The notes under the pieces are model-generated. The model saw nothing but the letters and a program-made list of their open reading frames with translations. It had not been told where the DNA came from and made no database searches. This document shows, piece by piece, positions 24,925 to 33,037 of a stretch of DNA of 64,000 nucleotides (positions within the stretch are counted from its first letter, which is position 1; every line of letters starts with the position of its first letter). The translations under genes were made by a program, and so were the position numbers. Source of the DNA: Deltaproteobacteria bacterium. GTDB lineage: Bacteria > Myxococcota_A > Polyangia > GCA-2747355. The stretch covers positions 1-64,000 of the forward strand of contig JACKDQ010000001.1 of assembly GCA_020633415.1 (NCBI GenBank). Reading direction: 5' to 3'.

Positions 24925-26637
24925 CTAGCGATTGTCCAATCGAAAGGCTTGGGCGCTCCCGACGGGGTCGACCGCTTCGACCTGATAGCGCCGCTTCGGC
25001 AGCTCGCGATAGGTGTGCTCGGTGAGCACGACCGCTGTTTCGTCGGTGCGCTGAGCGAGCTGTGCGGCGCGAATGATCGGTTCGCCCAATGCTGCGTACT
25101 CGAGGCGCTCGGCCGCGCCGACGAAGCCGGCGATGACGCTCCCGGTGTCGAGCGCACAGCGCAGAGCTAGCGAGCGCGCTTTGGGCCAGAGCACGACCAA
25201 AGAGCGAAATTCTTGGCAGAGCGAGATCGCCGCTTCAGTGGCCCAGACCGCATCACGATCGGATGACTGGGGTGCGCCGAACAAGGCGATGCCGATATTG
25301 TCGTGCAACTTGACCAAGCTACCGCCGTTGGCGAAGACGCGTTCGTAGATCGTCTCGTAAAACTCGTGCAAGACTCGCGATAGTTCCGCTGGCTCGAGAC
25401 TACCGACCAGCTGATTGAAGCCGTGCAGGTGGCAGTAGAGCACGGTTGCGCGATGCTGCTCCATTTCACCGATCGACGGATCCCCATCGAATAGCCGACG
25501 GAGCACTTCCGGTGGATGAAAGCGTTCGAGTGCCTTACGACGGCTGCGCTCGCGTTCTGCTCGCTGACGAAGGGTGGCGCGCTCGATGCCGCTAGCGAGC
25601 AACGAGCCGAGCGCGGTGACAAGCGAGCACTCAGTTTCGCTAAACGGTGCGCGTTTGGCGCGGTTGACGTAGAGCACGCCGCGCGTTTCGCCGCGCAAGA
25701 TCATCGGTGTGGCGATTACCGAAGCGATGTCGAAGATCACCACGCTCTTGCTGGGCGGGAAGCGTTCGTCGTCGGCAACATCTTCACTGATCACGGTTTC
25801 GTTGTCGCGCAGCACGCGGTCGATTACCGAGCTGCTCACGGGCAGGTGGCCCTCCCCGAGGGGGCCGCGATGGTTGACGAACTGTGGCTTGAGTTCACGA
25901 TCGAGATCGCGTGTGAGCACGACGACGGTCGTGGCCTCCACCGACTCCATCAACAGCTCGGCGACCTGAGAAACGAAGGTGTCGACATCGCTGGCGTCAG
26001 CGAGCAATTCACTGACCTGGTACATCAGCAGCAGCGCACGATAATCGTGAGAGCGATCGTCATCAGGCGATGTGTCGCGCGTCGGGGTCTCGTCTACTTC
26101 TCCACGGCCTTCGATGCGGGCCAGGGCGCGCATCAGTCCGCTCTTTTCGGTCGAGATCGCGGCTTCGCGTCGTCGAGGCGTGCTGCCAGTATCGATCAGC
26201 TTCACTGCTTCGGCATCGACCTTTAGCGTTTGCTTGACCTGGGGATCTTGGGTGACGTCCTCGCTGAAGTAGGCCGGCTCCTGCGGCTGATGTTGCTCGC
26301 TGGCCATCGCCTCGAGTGACAGACGGGCGACCTGGAAGACGTCGGTTCTGGTCTGGCGAACCTCAAGCGTGTGCATGCCGATCGACACCCGATCGCCGAC
26401 GGCGAGTTGCCGTCTCGATGTGGGGGCGTCGTTAACACGGGTGCCGTAGGTTGAGCCGAGATCGATCAAGACGAGCGAGGTTCCATCGACGGCGAGTCTG
26501 GCGTGAAGCCGCGAAACACCGGGGCCGCCGAGCACCAAGGCGTTGGTCGGGGCGCGACCGATCGCTGTTTCACCGTCGGGAAGGCTGAAATCTCGTGACC
26601 GACCCTGAGAGTCCGTAACGACAATGACAAAAGGCAT
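24925..26637 (-). CDS. FHA-GAF signalling protein with degenerate class III cyclase domain
   Basis: 570 aa with three parts. An FHA domain (about 20-95: IGRAPTNALVL, VSRLHARL, LGSTYGTRVND) should bind phosphothreonine, fitting the nearby Ser/Thr kinase gene. A GAF domain spans about 200-350. The C-terminal 190 residues align with adenylate/guanylate cyclases, but catalytic residues are lost: the first metal Asp region (FADIRGF in family) reads YCHLHGF (401-407), the second metal Asp is Asn447 (KLHDNIGI), and the transition-state Asn/Arg region reads LGEPIIRAAQL instead of LGDTVNLAARL. It is thus probably a pseudo-cyclase used for dimerisation or binding rather than cAMP synthesis. Convergent with lysA. 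Confidence 0.85.
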   Translation of the reverse strand: MPFVIVVTDSQGRSRDFSLPDGETAIGRAPTNALVLGGPGVSRLHARLAVDGTSLVLIDLGSTYGTRVNDAPTSRRQLAVGDRVSIGMHTLEVRQTRTDVFQVARLSLEAMASEQHQPQEPAYFSEDVTQDPQVKQTLKVDAEAVKLIDTGSTPRRREAAISTEKSGLMRALARIEGRGEVDETPTRDTSPDDDRSHDYRALLLMYQVSELLADASDVDTFVSQVAELLMESVEATTVVVLTRDLDRELKPQFVNHRGPLGEGHLPVSSSVIDRVLRDNETVISEDVADDERFPPSKSVVIFDIASVIATPMILRGETRGVLYVNRAKRAPFSETECSLVTALGSLLASGIERATLRQRAERERSRRKALERFHPPEVLRRLFDGDPSIGEMEQHRATVLYCHLHGFNQLVGSLEPAELSRVLHEFYETIYERVFANGGSLVKLHDNIGIALFGAPQSSDRDAVWATEAAISLCQEFRSLVVLWPKARSLALRCALDTGSVIAGFVGAAERLEYAALGEPIIRAAQLAQRTDETAVVLTEHTYRELPKRRYQVEAVDPVGSAQAFRLDNR

Positions 26638-26699
26638 CGCCGAACCTCGCGCTGGCGCCTGCAGTGAGGGAAAATGGTTGCGAGAACTCTCTGAGAGTA

Positions 26700-27725
26700 T
26701 CAGTCGAACGCCGATCTCCGCAACACAGCGACGGTCGGTCTATGATTCAGCAGAGCTAGCGCAGCGCCGATCACGCAGAGCGCGACCCATGGTCCCCAGC
26801 TGGCGAGCGCGGGTGAAACCCAGCCGGCCTGCCCGGCCATGAAACCCGCGGCGATCACCGCAAAAATCCCCAGCAGACCGATCGCGGCGCGTGCCAGCGA
26901 TTGGCGTTGCCCACTGCCGCCCGCCGAGAGCAGCATCGCCAACAGCGCGGCAGCGAGGCAATACAGCGGATAGACCCGTCTTAGCTGATAGATCGTTGCC
27001 AATGCGGCGGTTGGCTGGCCGTTTCGCCGACGTTCACTGATCGCTGTCGCCAGCTCAGCGAGTGGCATCACTTCTGGTCGTTGGGTTCGCGCGTTGCGCG
27101 GTCGGCGTCCCGCAGTTGGCTGATCGGCAAGCGCTGTTTGCAGCCGTTTTTGCGGGAGGCCACGCTCGTCCAGCAAGATGCGGACTTGGCGTCGGCCTTG
27201 GCGCCCGACCAGCCAACGGTTGTCTCGTCGCCAGCTGACCTGGGAGGGCCGGTTGAGTTCTCTACCGAATAGCGACGGAAGTGTTTGCGCCCCGATGGCG
27301 TCGGCGCGTTGCTCAAGGCGAGGCACGATCAGCTCGCCAGTGAGGAAGGCCAACGCGGTCAGCGCGCCGCCGATGCAAAACACCACCGCTGCCCAGCGCC
27401 AAGGCGTGTAGCCGATGGCATCAAGCGCGGCGCGCTCGCCTTGTGCCGCGAGGCGCAGGCTGTAGAGCGCGATGCTGCAGTAGGTCGCCGCTGGAGCGAC
27501 CTGGACCGCTATCGTCGGCAGGCGATGAAGTGTCGAAAGTATCACCTGGCGCCAACCGATCAGTTGCGCCAACCGCTGCCCATTGTCAGCGAGATCGATC
27601 GCCAGGTAGAGGCCGCAGAGCGCGCACAGCGCTAGCGCAACGCGTCCGGCCAGCTGGCGCAGCAGGTAATGGTCAACGGCTCGCAACACGCTGCGCACTT
27701 TTGCATCGGGCTCTGCTGTCTTCAA
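26700..27725 (-). CDS. LptF/LptG-family (YjgP/YjgQ) permease
   Basis: About 341 aa. It has the LptF/G plan: an N-terminal helix pair (LRQLAGRVALALCALCGLYL), helices to about residue 135, a periplasmic part of about 110 residues, the conserved amphipathic MPLAELATAI, and three C-terminal helices. LptF and LptG form the transmembrane part of the LPS-extracting ABC transporter LptB2FG. Only one copy is here and no lptB is adjacent, so whether it is F, G or a paralogue is unclear. The protein is at the short end for the family because of a reduced periplasmic domain. The start is TTG at 27725 without a strong Shine-Dalgarno. Confidence 0.7.
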   Translation of the reverse strand: MKTAEPDAKVRSVLRAVDHYLLRQLAGRVALALCALCGLYLAIDLADNGQRLAQLIGWRQVILSTLHRLPTIAVQVAPAATYCSIALYSLRLAAQGERAALDAIGYTPWRWAAVVFCIGGALTALAFLTGELIVPRLEQRADAIGAQTLPSLFGRELNRPSQVSWRRDNRWLVGRQGRRQVRILLDERGLPQKRLQTALADQPTAGRRPRNARTQRPEVMPLAELATAISERRRNGQPTAALATIYQLRRVYPLYCLAAALLAMLLSAGGSGQRQSLARAAIGLLGIFAVIAAGFMAGQAGWVSPALASWGPWVALCVIGAALALLNHRPTVAVLRRSAFD

Positions 27726-27844
27726 GGGGCGCGGTCAGCTCGAGGTGGAAACTTGGCTCGCCGTTATGCGTGGGCGTATTGATGGTCGGTTCACCCCCAG
27801 GGCATTGGTGTTAACCCTTTGTATTTATTCGCCTGACCAATGGC

Positions 27845-28567
27845 ATGATGTGTGCTTTGGACTTACTTGTGTCCAGGTTTCGGCCAGCATCTCGATGGGT
27901 ACGACGGTGCAGCGCGCGCTTGCTACGACCGTTGGTCGTGCTGCTGTTGATCGCGGGCAGTGGCTGTGGAGAGCTGCCGGGCGAGCGACGGTTGTTTCGC
28001 GCGACCGAGCGCATCTCTCAGCTGCTCGTGGTGGAGGAGCAGCGGCTGAGCGTCGCCGAGGGCGTCTATTACGACGCCGCATTGTCGCAGCTTCAGGGGG
28101 TGCCGTTGACGCATCTTCAAGTGACCAGCGCCTTGCCCGACACCAATTGTAGCTTGCGGTTGTATGTGCAGGATCGGCGCGGCCGCCTGACGACCCTGGC
28201 TGGCAAGCTGTCTCCCTTGGATGCCGCGGTCGGGCGGATCGAATTTTTTGCCGACAATCTCAGTGAAACGGCGGTTGCGGTCGCCGATGTGTTTGCCGGT
28301 TTCCAGCGCGCTCAGTTGTTAGATCAACTGCGGGTTCAAATGTTCGACCCCGCTACCGCCACCAACTACCTGGACCACGGCGAGGTGATGCTGCGCCTCG
28401 CCGACGTTGCCCCTGCGAGCGTTGCCTCGGTGATCGTCGCGCCGACAGCGTTGCACGACGGTGCGCAGTTGCGAATCGAGGCGCGCTGCGGCGTTGGGAC
28501 GGTCGGCGATGTTGCCAAGGCCACATCCGGTGTCAGCGCATACCAGGGTGACGAACAGACCCTGTAA
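27845..28567 (+). CDS. Lipoprotein of unknown function
   Basis: About 240 aa. A long basic n-region and hydrophobic stretch (LLRPLVVLLLIAGSGC) form a probable lipoprotein signal, Cys near residue 41. The remainder is all-beta in character (LQVTSALPDTNCSLRLYVQD, VRIEARCGVG-type strands) without a recognisable domain. The true start may be inside: a GTG at 27869 would shorten the n-region. It is divergent from the LptF/G-type gene and its end converges with the kinase gene 18 bp away. Confidence 0.55.
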   Translation: MMCALDLLVSRFRPASRWVRRCSARLLRPLVVLLLIAGSGCGELPGERRLFRATERISQLLVVEEQRLSVAEGVYYDAALSQLQGVPLTHLQVTSALPDTNCSLRLYVQDRRGRLTTLAGKLSPLDAAVGRIEFFADNLSETAVAVADVFAGFQRAQLLDQLRVQMFDPATATNYLDHGEVMLRLADVAPASVASVIVAPTALHDGAQLRIEARCGVGTVGDVAKATSGVSAYQGDEQTL

Positions 28568-28585
28568 GGGCGATCCACCGGGTGT

Positions 28586-31500
28586 TTACTTGCTTCCCTC
28601 AGCAGCGAGCTCCAGCTTCGGCGTCGTCGAGAGGGCGGCCCAGTTCGGTTCGAGGGCGACGTTGAGGCGCACCGTCAATCGGTCGCGCGGGTTGACGCCA
28701 AAGGGTGGGATTGTCAGCGTGTTGATGCACTCGCGCAGGCAGACCATCAGCGATGGCGTTCGTGGAACGACGCGCTCGACGCGCGACGGCAAGAGTCGTC
28801 CGCTGCCGGCGAAGCTCAGCACCAGATTCGCACCGGCTGAGCTGACGTCCTTTTGTTGCAGTGCTCGGCGCAGGCAGTAATTGCAGGTCTTAAAGCGCTC
28901 TGCAACGAAATGGCCAAAGTATCGCGCCGTTGTTGGTCGCGGAAAGAGGTCCAGTGCGGCTTTGCTGATCGCCGCGTCGCCGGCCTGCAGTTCGATATCG
29001 ATGCTGCGCGTGGTATCGCCGCTGTCGTGCTCGAGACGGATCACCCGCAGCTTGTTTTTGGCGAGCCGGCGGCTGCGCAGGTAAGACGTGACGCGCGGCA
29101 CGGTTGGCGCTTGGCCAAGCCGCCAGCTTCGCTTGCTTTGCTCGATCGTCTGGCCATCTTCGAGGCGCAGTACTGGATATCGACGACCGATTTCGGTGCT
29201 CAATCGTGTGATCAGGCGTTGGGCGTCGGGGTCAGCGCTGTCGATAATGCCAACCGTCGCCTCGCTACTGTAAAGTACCGCCGTGCCAGCGCTGATCTGC
29301 TTGAGTTGACTGCGGGTTTGTCCAACGCGCTGTCGCCAGACACGGCTCTGTAAGAGGTCCGCGTCGGCTCTTCCCCAGTAGACCAGGAATGCGCGCGCTA
29401 GGTCGCGCGCTTCGTTCCAGTGTCCACGCATCAGCGCCGCGCGACTAGCGACGTAGAGGCCGTAGATCGACTGGTGTAGTCGCTCGCCCGCCGCGGGTGT
29501 GCGAATCACCTCGGCGATCAGGTCTTGGGCATCCTCTGCGCGACCAAGGCTGAGCAGGGTTTCGGCGGCGACCACAATAAAGTCTTGGAAGGCCGGTGTG
29601 TCCTTGTTGCTGCTGACGAAACGCTGCGCTGCGGCGATACGGCGACCACTGCGAAGCTCCAACCAGGCGGCGATGTAATGGCGCTGATCGCCGAGCTGGG
29701 TGCTGCTCTCGATCTGCTTGAGCAAGGCGCTGCTATCAGCCTCGGGAGAGAGCGATGCCACCTGCGCCAGGAGCTCTGCTCGCAGTCGCTGGCGCGCATC
29801 GCCGGCTTTGTCGTAGAGCGCTGTTGCTTGGCGTAACGCGTGACTTCTGCAGTTTTGTCGACGGAAAACCAAGCAGATGTCCGCCAAACGCTCGGCCAGC
29901 CGCGCTGCGAGAAGGAGATCTCGGCCGCTGAGTTGACCGATTGCCTCTTCGAGAACCTGCTTGGCGCGACTGATATGCCCGCGACTCACCCCGTGATCAG
30001 CGAGCAGCAGCGCGCCGAGTGCACCGCTGCGGCCGCGGTGAGCCAGCAGGCGGGTGGCCATCGCCGCGGCCTCGCTCAAGCGGCGACGAACGAGCAATAA
30101 ACGGGTGCGCAGATAGAGCGCCGGCTCATATTCAGCGGCGCGGTCGTCGATCGCGCCGAGTAGACGATTGAATTTGTCGAGCTCTCCGGCGAGCAGCGCA
30201 CGCCGCGCCGATTCGGCGAGCGCTGCGAGGGTCTTACTTTCCGTGCGCAATAGGTCGGCTGGCAGCAAACTTCCGTCGAGTGCAGCAAGCGTTGAGATCA
30301 CCAGCTCTGGCGAGGCAATCACCGCATGAGCTCGCTCCCTGTGCCAGCGCCGCAGCGCAGTTTGTGCTTGCGTGCGCTTGCCTGCTCGGGCGAAAGCCCA
30401 CGCCGCAAACCCTTGGATGTCGGGGTCGGCATCGATCTCCAGACTGGGATCAACCGAGGCGTTGGGTCGGGCGAGGCGCGCCAAGTGGCGGTACTTGGCC
30501 TTTAGTCCGACGCAGCCCTCGAGGGCGGCGAGGGCGGCGCGGCGATCGGCCTCGAGCACTTCGGGGAGCATCGCCAATTGCAGTGTGGCCTCGGCGTTGC
30601 AGTTGTTGCGATGGTGCTCGGCCGATAGCGCACTCCAAAGTTGGTTGTGTGTCTGCAGCCAAAACGTTTCGCCGCGGCTATTGCTAGTCGGTGAGCTGCG
30701 CGAGCCGAAAAAGGACAGCAGCCCACCCAGCGCTGCGACGCTCAGTAAGATCGCCAGGGTGACCGGCCAGCTGGCGGGTCCGCGGGCGCGCCGGGAAGTC
30801 TTCGCCGCGGCCCACTGTTTGGGCAGCGTTGGGCCGGTCGGATCGGCGCGTTCGCTTTTCGGCGCTGGTTTTGGTTGATCGCGCTGTGTCGGGGCGAAGG
30901 GCCCGGTTGGTGGTCGTTGACTGTCTTCTTTTTGCGCGACGATCTCCAGCATACGCTCATCGCCGTAGCGAGCGGTGATCTGCTCGACGAGCGCAGGACG
31001 GCCCTCGAAACCCGCTTTGAGTGCTCGGGCCAGCGCACCGGCGCTAGGAAAGCGTTCGTCGGGCAACTTGCGCAGCGCGCGATTGACCACTTGCGCAACG
31101 GCCGGCGTGAGCGACGGAACGATGGTCTCGATCGGTGTGGGGTCATCGTGCACGATCTTGTAGATCACGGCATGTGCGGCTTCAGCGAAAAACGGCAGCT
31201 TTCCACTGAGCGCGTAGTAGATGATCGCGCCGAGGGCAAAGATGTCGGTTCTTGGCTGGGCCGGTCCGAACGCTGAGTCGATTTGCTCCGGCGCCATGAA
31301 CGAAGGTGTGCCGATCAGCCGGTCACCGCGGGTGAGTTGGGTTACCGCGTGGAGGACCTTGGAGATGCCAAAGTCGACGATCTTGATCTGCGTCGCTGCA
31401 TCGGTGTCGCAGAGGAAGATGTTCGACGGTTTGAGGTCGCGATGGACCACGCCTCGCCGGTGCGCCGCATCCAGACCTGCTGCGGTCTGCTCGACGACAT

Positions 31501-31909
31501 TGACGATCTCCGCCAGAGGTAGCGGACATTGGGCGCTCAGTCGTTCAGCGAAGGTTTGGCCACTGAGCAGCTCCATCACCAGGTACGGACCCGCTTCGCT
31601 CTGATTAAAGTCGACGACGTCGACGATGTTGGGATGCTCGAGGGTACTGGTCGTCTCGGCTTCGCGTCGAAAACGCTTGGCGATGTCTTCGTCCTCGGCC
31701 GACTCCAAAAACAGCAGCTTGACCGCAAAGCGTCGGCTGAGTCTGAGATGGGTTGCCGCGTAAACGACCCCCATACCTCCGCGACCGACGACTTCCTCTA
31801 GGCGGTAGGTGTCGTTGAATACCGAGCCGATCAGGCGGCTGTAGCGGTCTCTGTTGGCGGCTTTTTGCACGTCGGCGTTGTCCGCGCGCCAGCCGGCGCG
31901 GCCACACAA
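28586..31909 (-). CDS. Ser/Thr protein kinase with transmembrane helix and large periplasmic C-terminus
   Basis: About 1107 aa. The N-terminal domain (about 30-295) is a complete Hanks-type kinase: Gly-rich loop VGRGGMGVVY, catalytic-site Lys in FAVKLL, HRDLKPSNIF, VDFGISK, and MAPEQ. A basic/Pro linker and one transmembrane helix (about 390-408) follow. The next 500 residues are helical repeats like TPRs, and the final 200 contain a pattern resembling TonB/AgmX C-termini (VMVCLRECINTLTIPPFGVNPRDRL), with CNYCLRRAL. A membrane receptor kinase typical of predatory or social Myxococcota is likely; the ligand is unknown. The TTG start at 31909 is uncertain; a GTG lies 13 codons inside. Confidence 0.88.
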   Translation of the reverse strand: MCGRAGWRADNADVQKAANRDRYSRLIGSVFNDTYRLEEVVGRGGMGVVYAATHLRLSRRFAVKLLFLESAEDEDIAKRFRREAETTSTLEHPNIVDVVDFNQSEAGPYLVMELLSGQTFAERLSAQCPLPLAEIVNVVEQTAAGLDAAHRRGVVHRDLKPSNIFLCDTDAATQIKIVDFGISKVLHAVTQLTRGDRLIGTPSFMAPEQIDSAFGPAQPRTDIFALGAIIYYALSGKLPFFAEAAHAVIYKIVHDDPTPIETIVPSLTPAVAQVVNRALRKLPDERFPSAGALARALKAGFEGRPALVEQITARYGDERMLEIVAQKEDSQRPPTGPFAPTQRDQPKPAPKSERADPTGPTLPKQWAAAKTSRRARGPASWPVTLAILLSVAALGGLLSFFGSRSSPTSNSRGETFWLQTHNQLWSALSAEHHRNNCNAEATLQLAMLPEVLEADRRAALAALEGCVGLKAKYRHLARLARPNASVDPSLEIDADPDIQGFAAWAFARAGKRTQAQTALRRWHRERAHAVIASPELVISTLAALDGSLLPADLLRTESKTLAALAESARRALLAGELDKFNRLLGAIDDRAAEYEPALYLRTRLLLVRRRLSEAAAMATRLLAHRGRSGALGALLLADHGVSRGHISRAKQVLEEAIGQLSGRDLLLAARLAERLADICLVFRRQNCRSHALRQATALYDKAGDARQRLRAELLAQVASLSPEADSSALLKQIESSTQLGDQRHYIAAWLELRSGRRIAAAQRFVSSNKDTPAFQDFIVVAAETLLSLGRAEDAQDLIAEVIRTPAAGERLHQSIYGLYVASRAALMRGHWNEARDLARAFLVYWGRADADLLQSRVWRQRVGQTRSQLKQISAGTAVLYSSEATVGIIDSADPDAQRLITRLSTEIGRRYPVLRLEDGQTIEQSKRSWRLGQAPTVPRVTSYLRSRRLAKNKLRVIRLEHDSGDTTRSIDIELQAGDAAISKAALDLFPRPTTARYFGHFVAERFKTCNYCLRRALQQKDVSSAGANLVLSFAGSGRLLPSRVERVVPRTPSLMVCLRECINTLTIPPFGVNPRDRLTVRLNVALEPNWAALSTTPKLELAAEGSK

Positions 31910-32146
31910 CGCTGTGCAGCCACGACATCCTGGTTCGCATGTAAAGACGCTTGTGATTATAGGATCTTTCGATGAGGAGGGCGAGACCCTCGGCGGTCTA
32001 TCCGTTTCGACGGTGATTGGCTGACCGAATAGCCGGTGGATCGACTACAGCTGTCAGCGCTCGGCGCGGCGTCGCCTGCATTTGTGCAACAATCCCGGCG
32101 CTTACTGGTCGCAATGCTGGTCTGACGCTTGCACTCTTGCCGGCCG

Positions 32147-32998
32147 ATGGGCTCGATTTCAGCAAGGCGTACCGGCTATCGGGCCCGCGGGCCGGGTTGG
32201 GTTGCGCTGTTTGTGGTGACGATCGCGCTAATCAACGTGGGGCGTGGTCGGCCGAGCTGGGCACGACGCTCCCCCGATCGCGTGCGGACCGTCGCTGCCC
32301 AGCAGCTGCGTCGTTGCTGGGTTGGTCTTGAGCGCGGTGTCGCGCGTATCAGCCAGCGCGCGCGCCAGGGATCGCGGTCGCTTGCTGTTCGCTTGCGCCG
32401 GTTCAGGCGCAGCGAAACGGCCGGTGTGGCGGCAGCGCTGTCCCTCGGTTTCGGACAGTTCGCACCGTTCCTGAAAGGGGCCGCGTCGTCTGTCTCGCAC
32501 CGGCTCGGTGTGGTCGGTGCGCTCTCGCTGTTTTCCCATTCTGCGCTCAATCTGCGCGGCAAGACTGATCGCCTGGCGCGGGCAGGTTTGTTCAGCGACA
32601 TGGCTTGGAGTACCGAGGAGCTGGTTCGCGAAGGGATCGGTCAGACCTTCGGATCGCGCTCGCTGGGGGTGATCGGTGCTGCGCTATTGGGTTACGTTGG
32701 TGTTCGGCGCATTCAGCTCGGTGTGCACCATCGCGATCGGGCGCTGATCGGCAAGGGAGGCGTTGCGCTGGCCACGGCGACATTTTGGATGGCGATCGAC
32801 CTGATGGGCATGAGTTCGATCTGGACGGTGGCGGGGTTTGTCGGCTTTGACGCCCTCCATCGCCTGGTGATCCATCGACGCACGCTGCAAGACAGCAGCG
32901 GTAACGCTGCGCGGAGGATCCGCCGCTTCTTTTCGTCAACGGCAAGTCGACGATCGCTATTCGGTTCGTTGACGGTGGAACTTCAGCGCGCCGATTGA
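32147..32998 (+). CDS. Membrane protein of unknown function
   Basis: About 283 aa. After a basic N-terminus there is one helix (WVALFVVTIALI), an Arg-rich connector, and then four to five hydrophobic segments (VAAALSLGFGQFAPFL, VVGALSLFSHSALNL, LGVIGAALLGYVGV, GVALATATFWMAIDLMGMSSIWTVAGFVGF). I recognise no family. The ATG at 32147 is chosen; a TTG at 32129 is also open. It is divergent from the kinase gene and converges on the SNF2 helicase gene. Confidence 0.55.
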   Translation: MGSISARRTGYRARGPGWVALFVVTIALINVGRGRPSWARRSPDRVRTVAAQQLRRCWVGLERGVARISQRARQGSRSLAVRLRRFRRSETAGVAAALSLGFGQFAPFLKGAASSVSHRLGVVGALSLFSHSALNLRGKTDRLARAGLFSDMAWSTEELVREGIGQTFGSRSLGVIGAALLGYVGVRRIQLGVHHRDRALIGKGGVALATATFWMAIDLMGMSSIWTVAGFVGFDALHRLVIHRRTLQDSSGNAARRIRRFFSSTASRRSLFGSLTVELQRAD

Positions 32999-33037
32999 AT
33001 CGAGCCGTCGCTCCGCTCGTACAGCTTCGGCCACTTG

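Noticed and set aside
32129..32146. TTG start for the membrane protein gene
   Set aside because: The ATG at 32147 is a more usual start and the extra residues have no hydrophobic or conserved feature.
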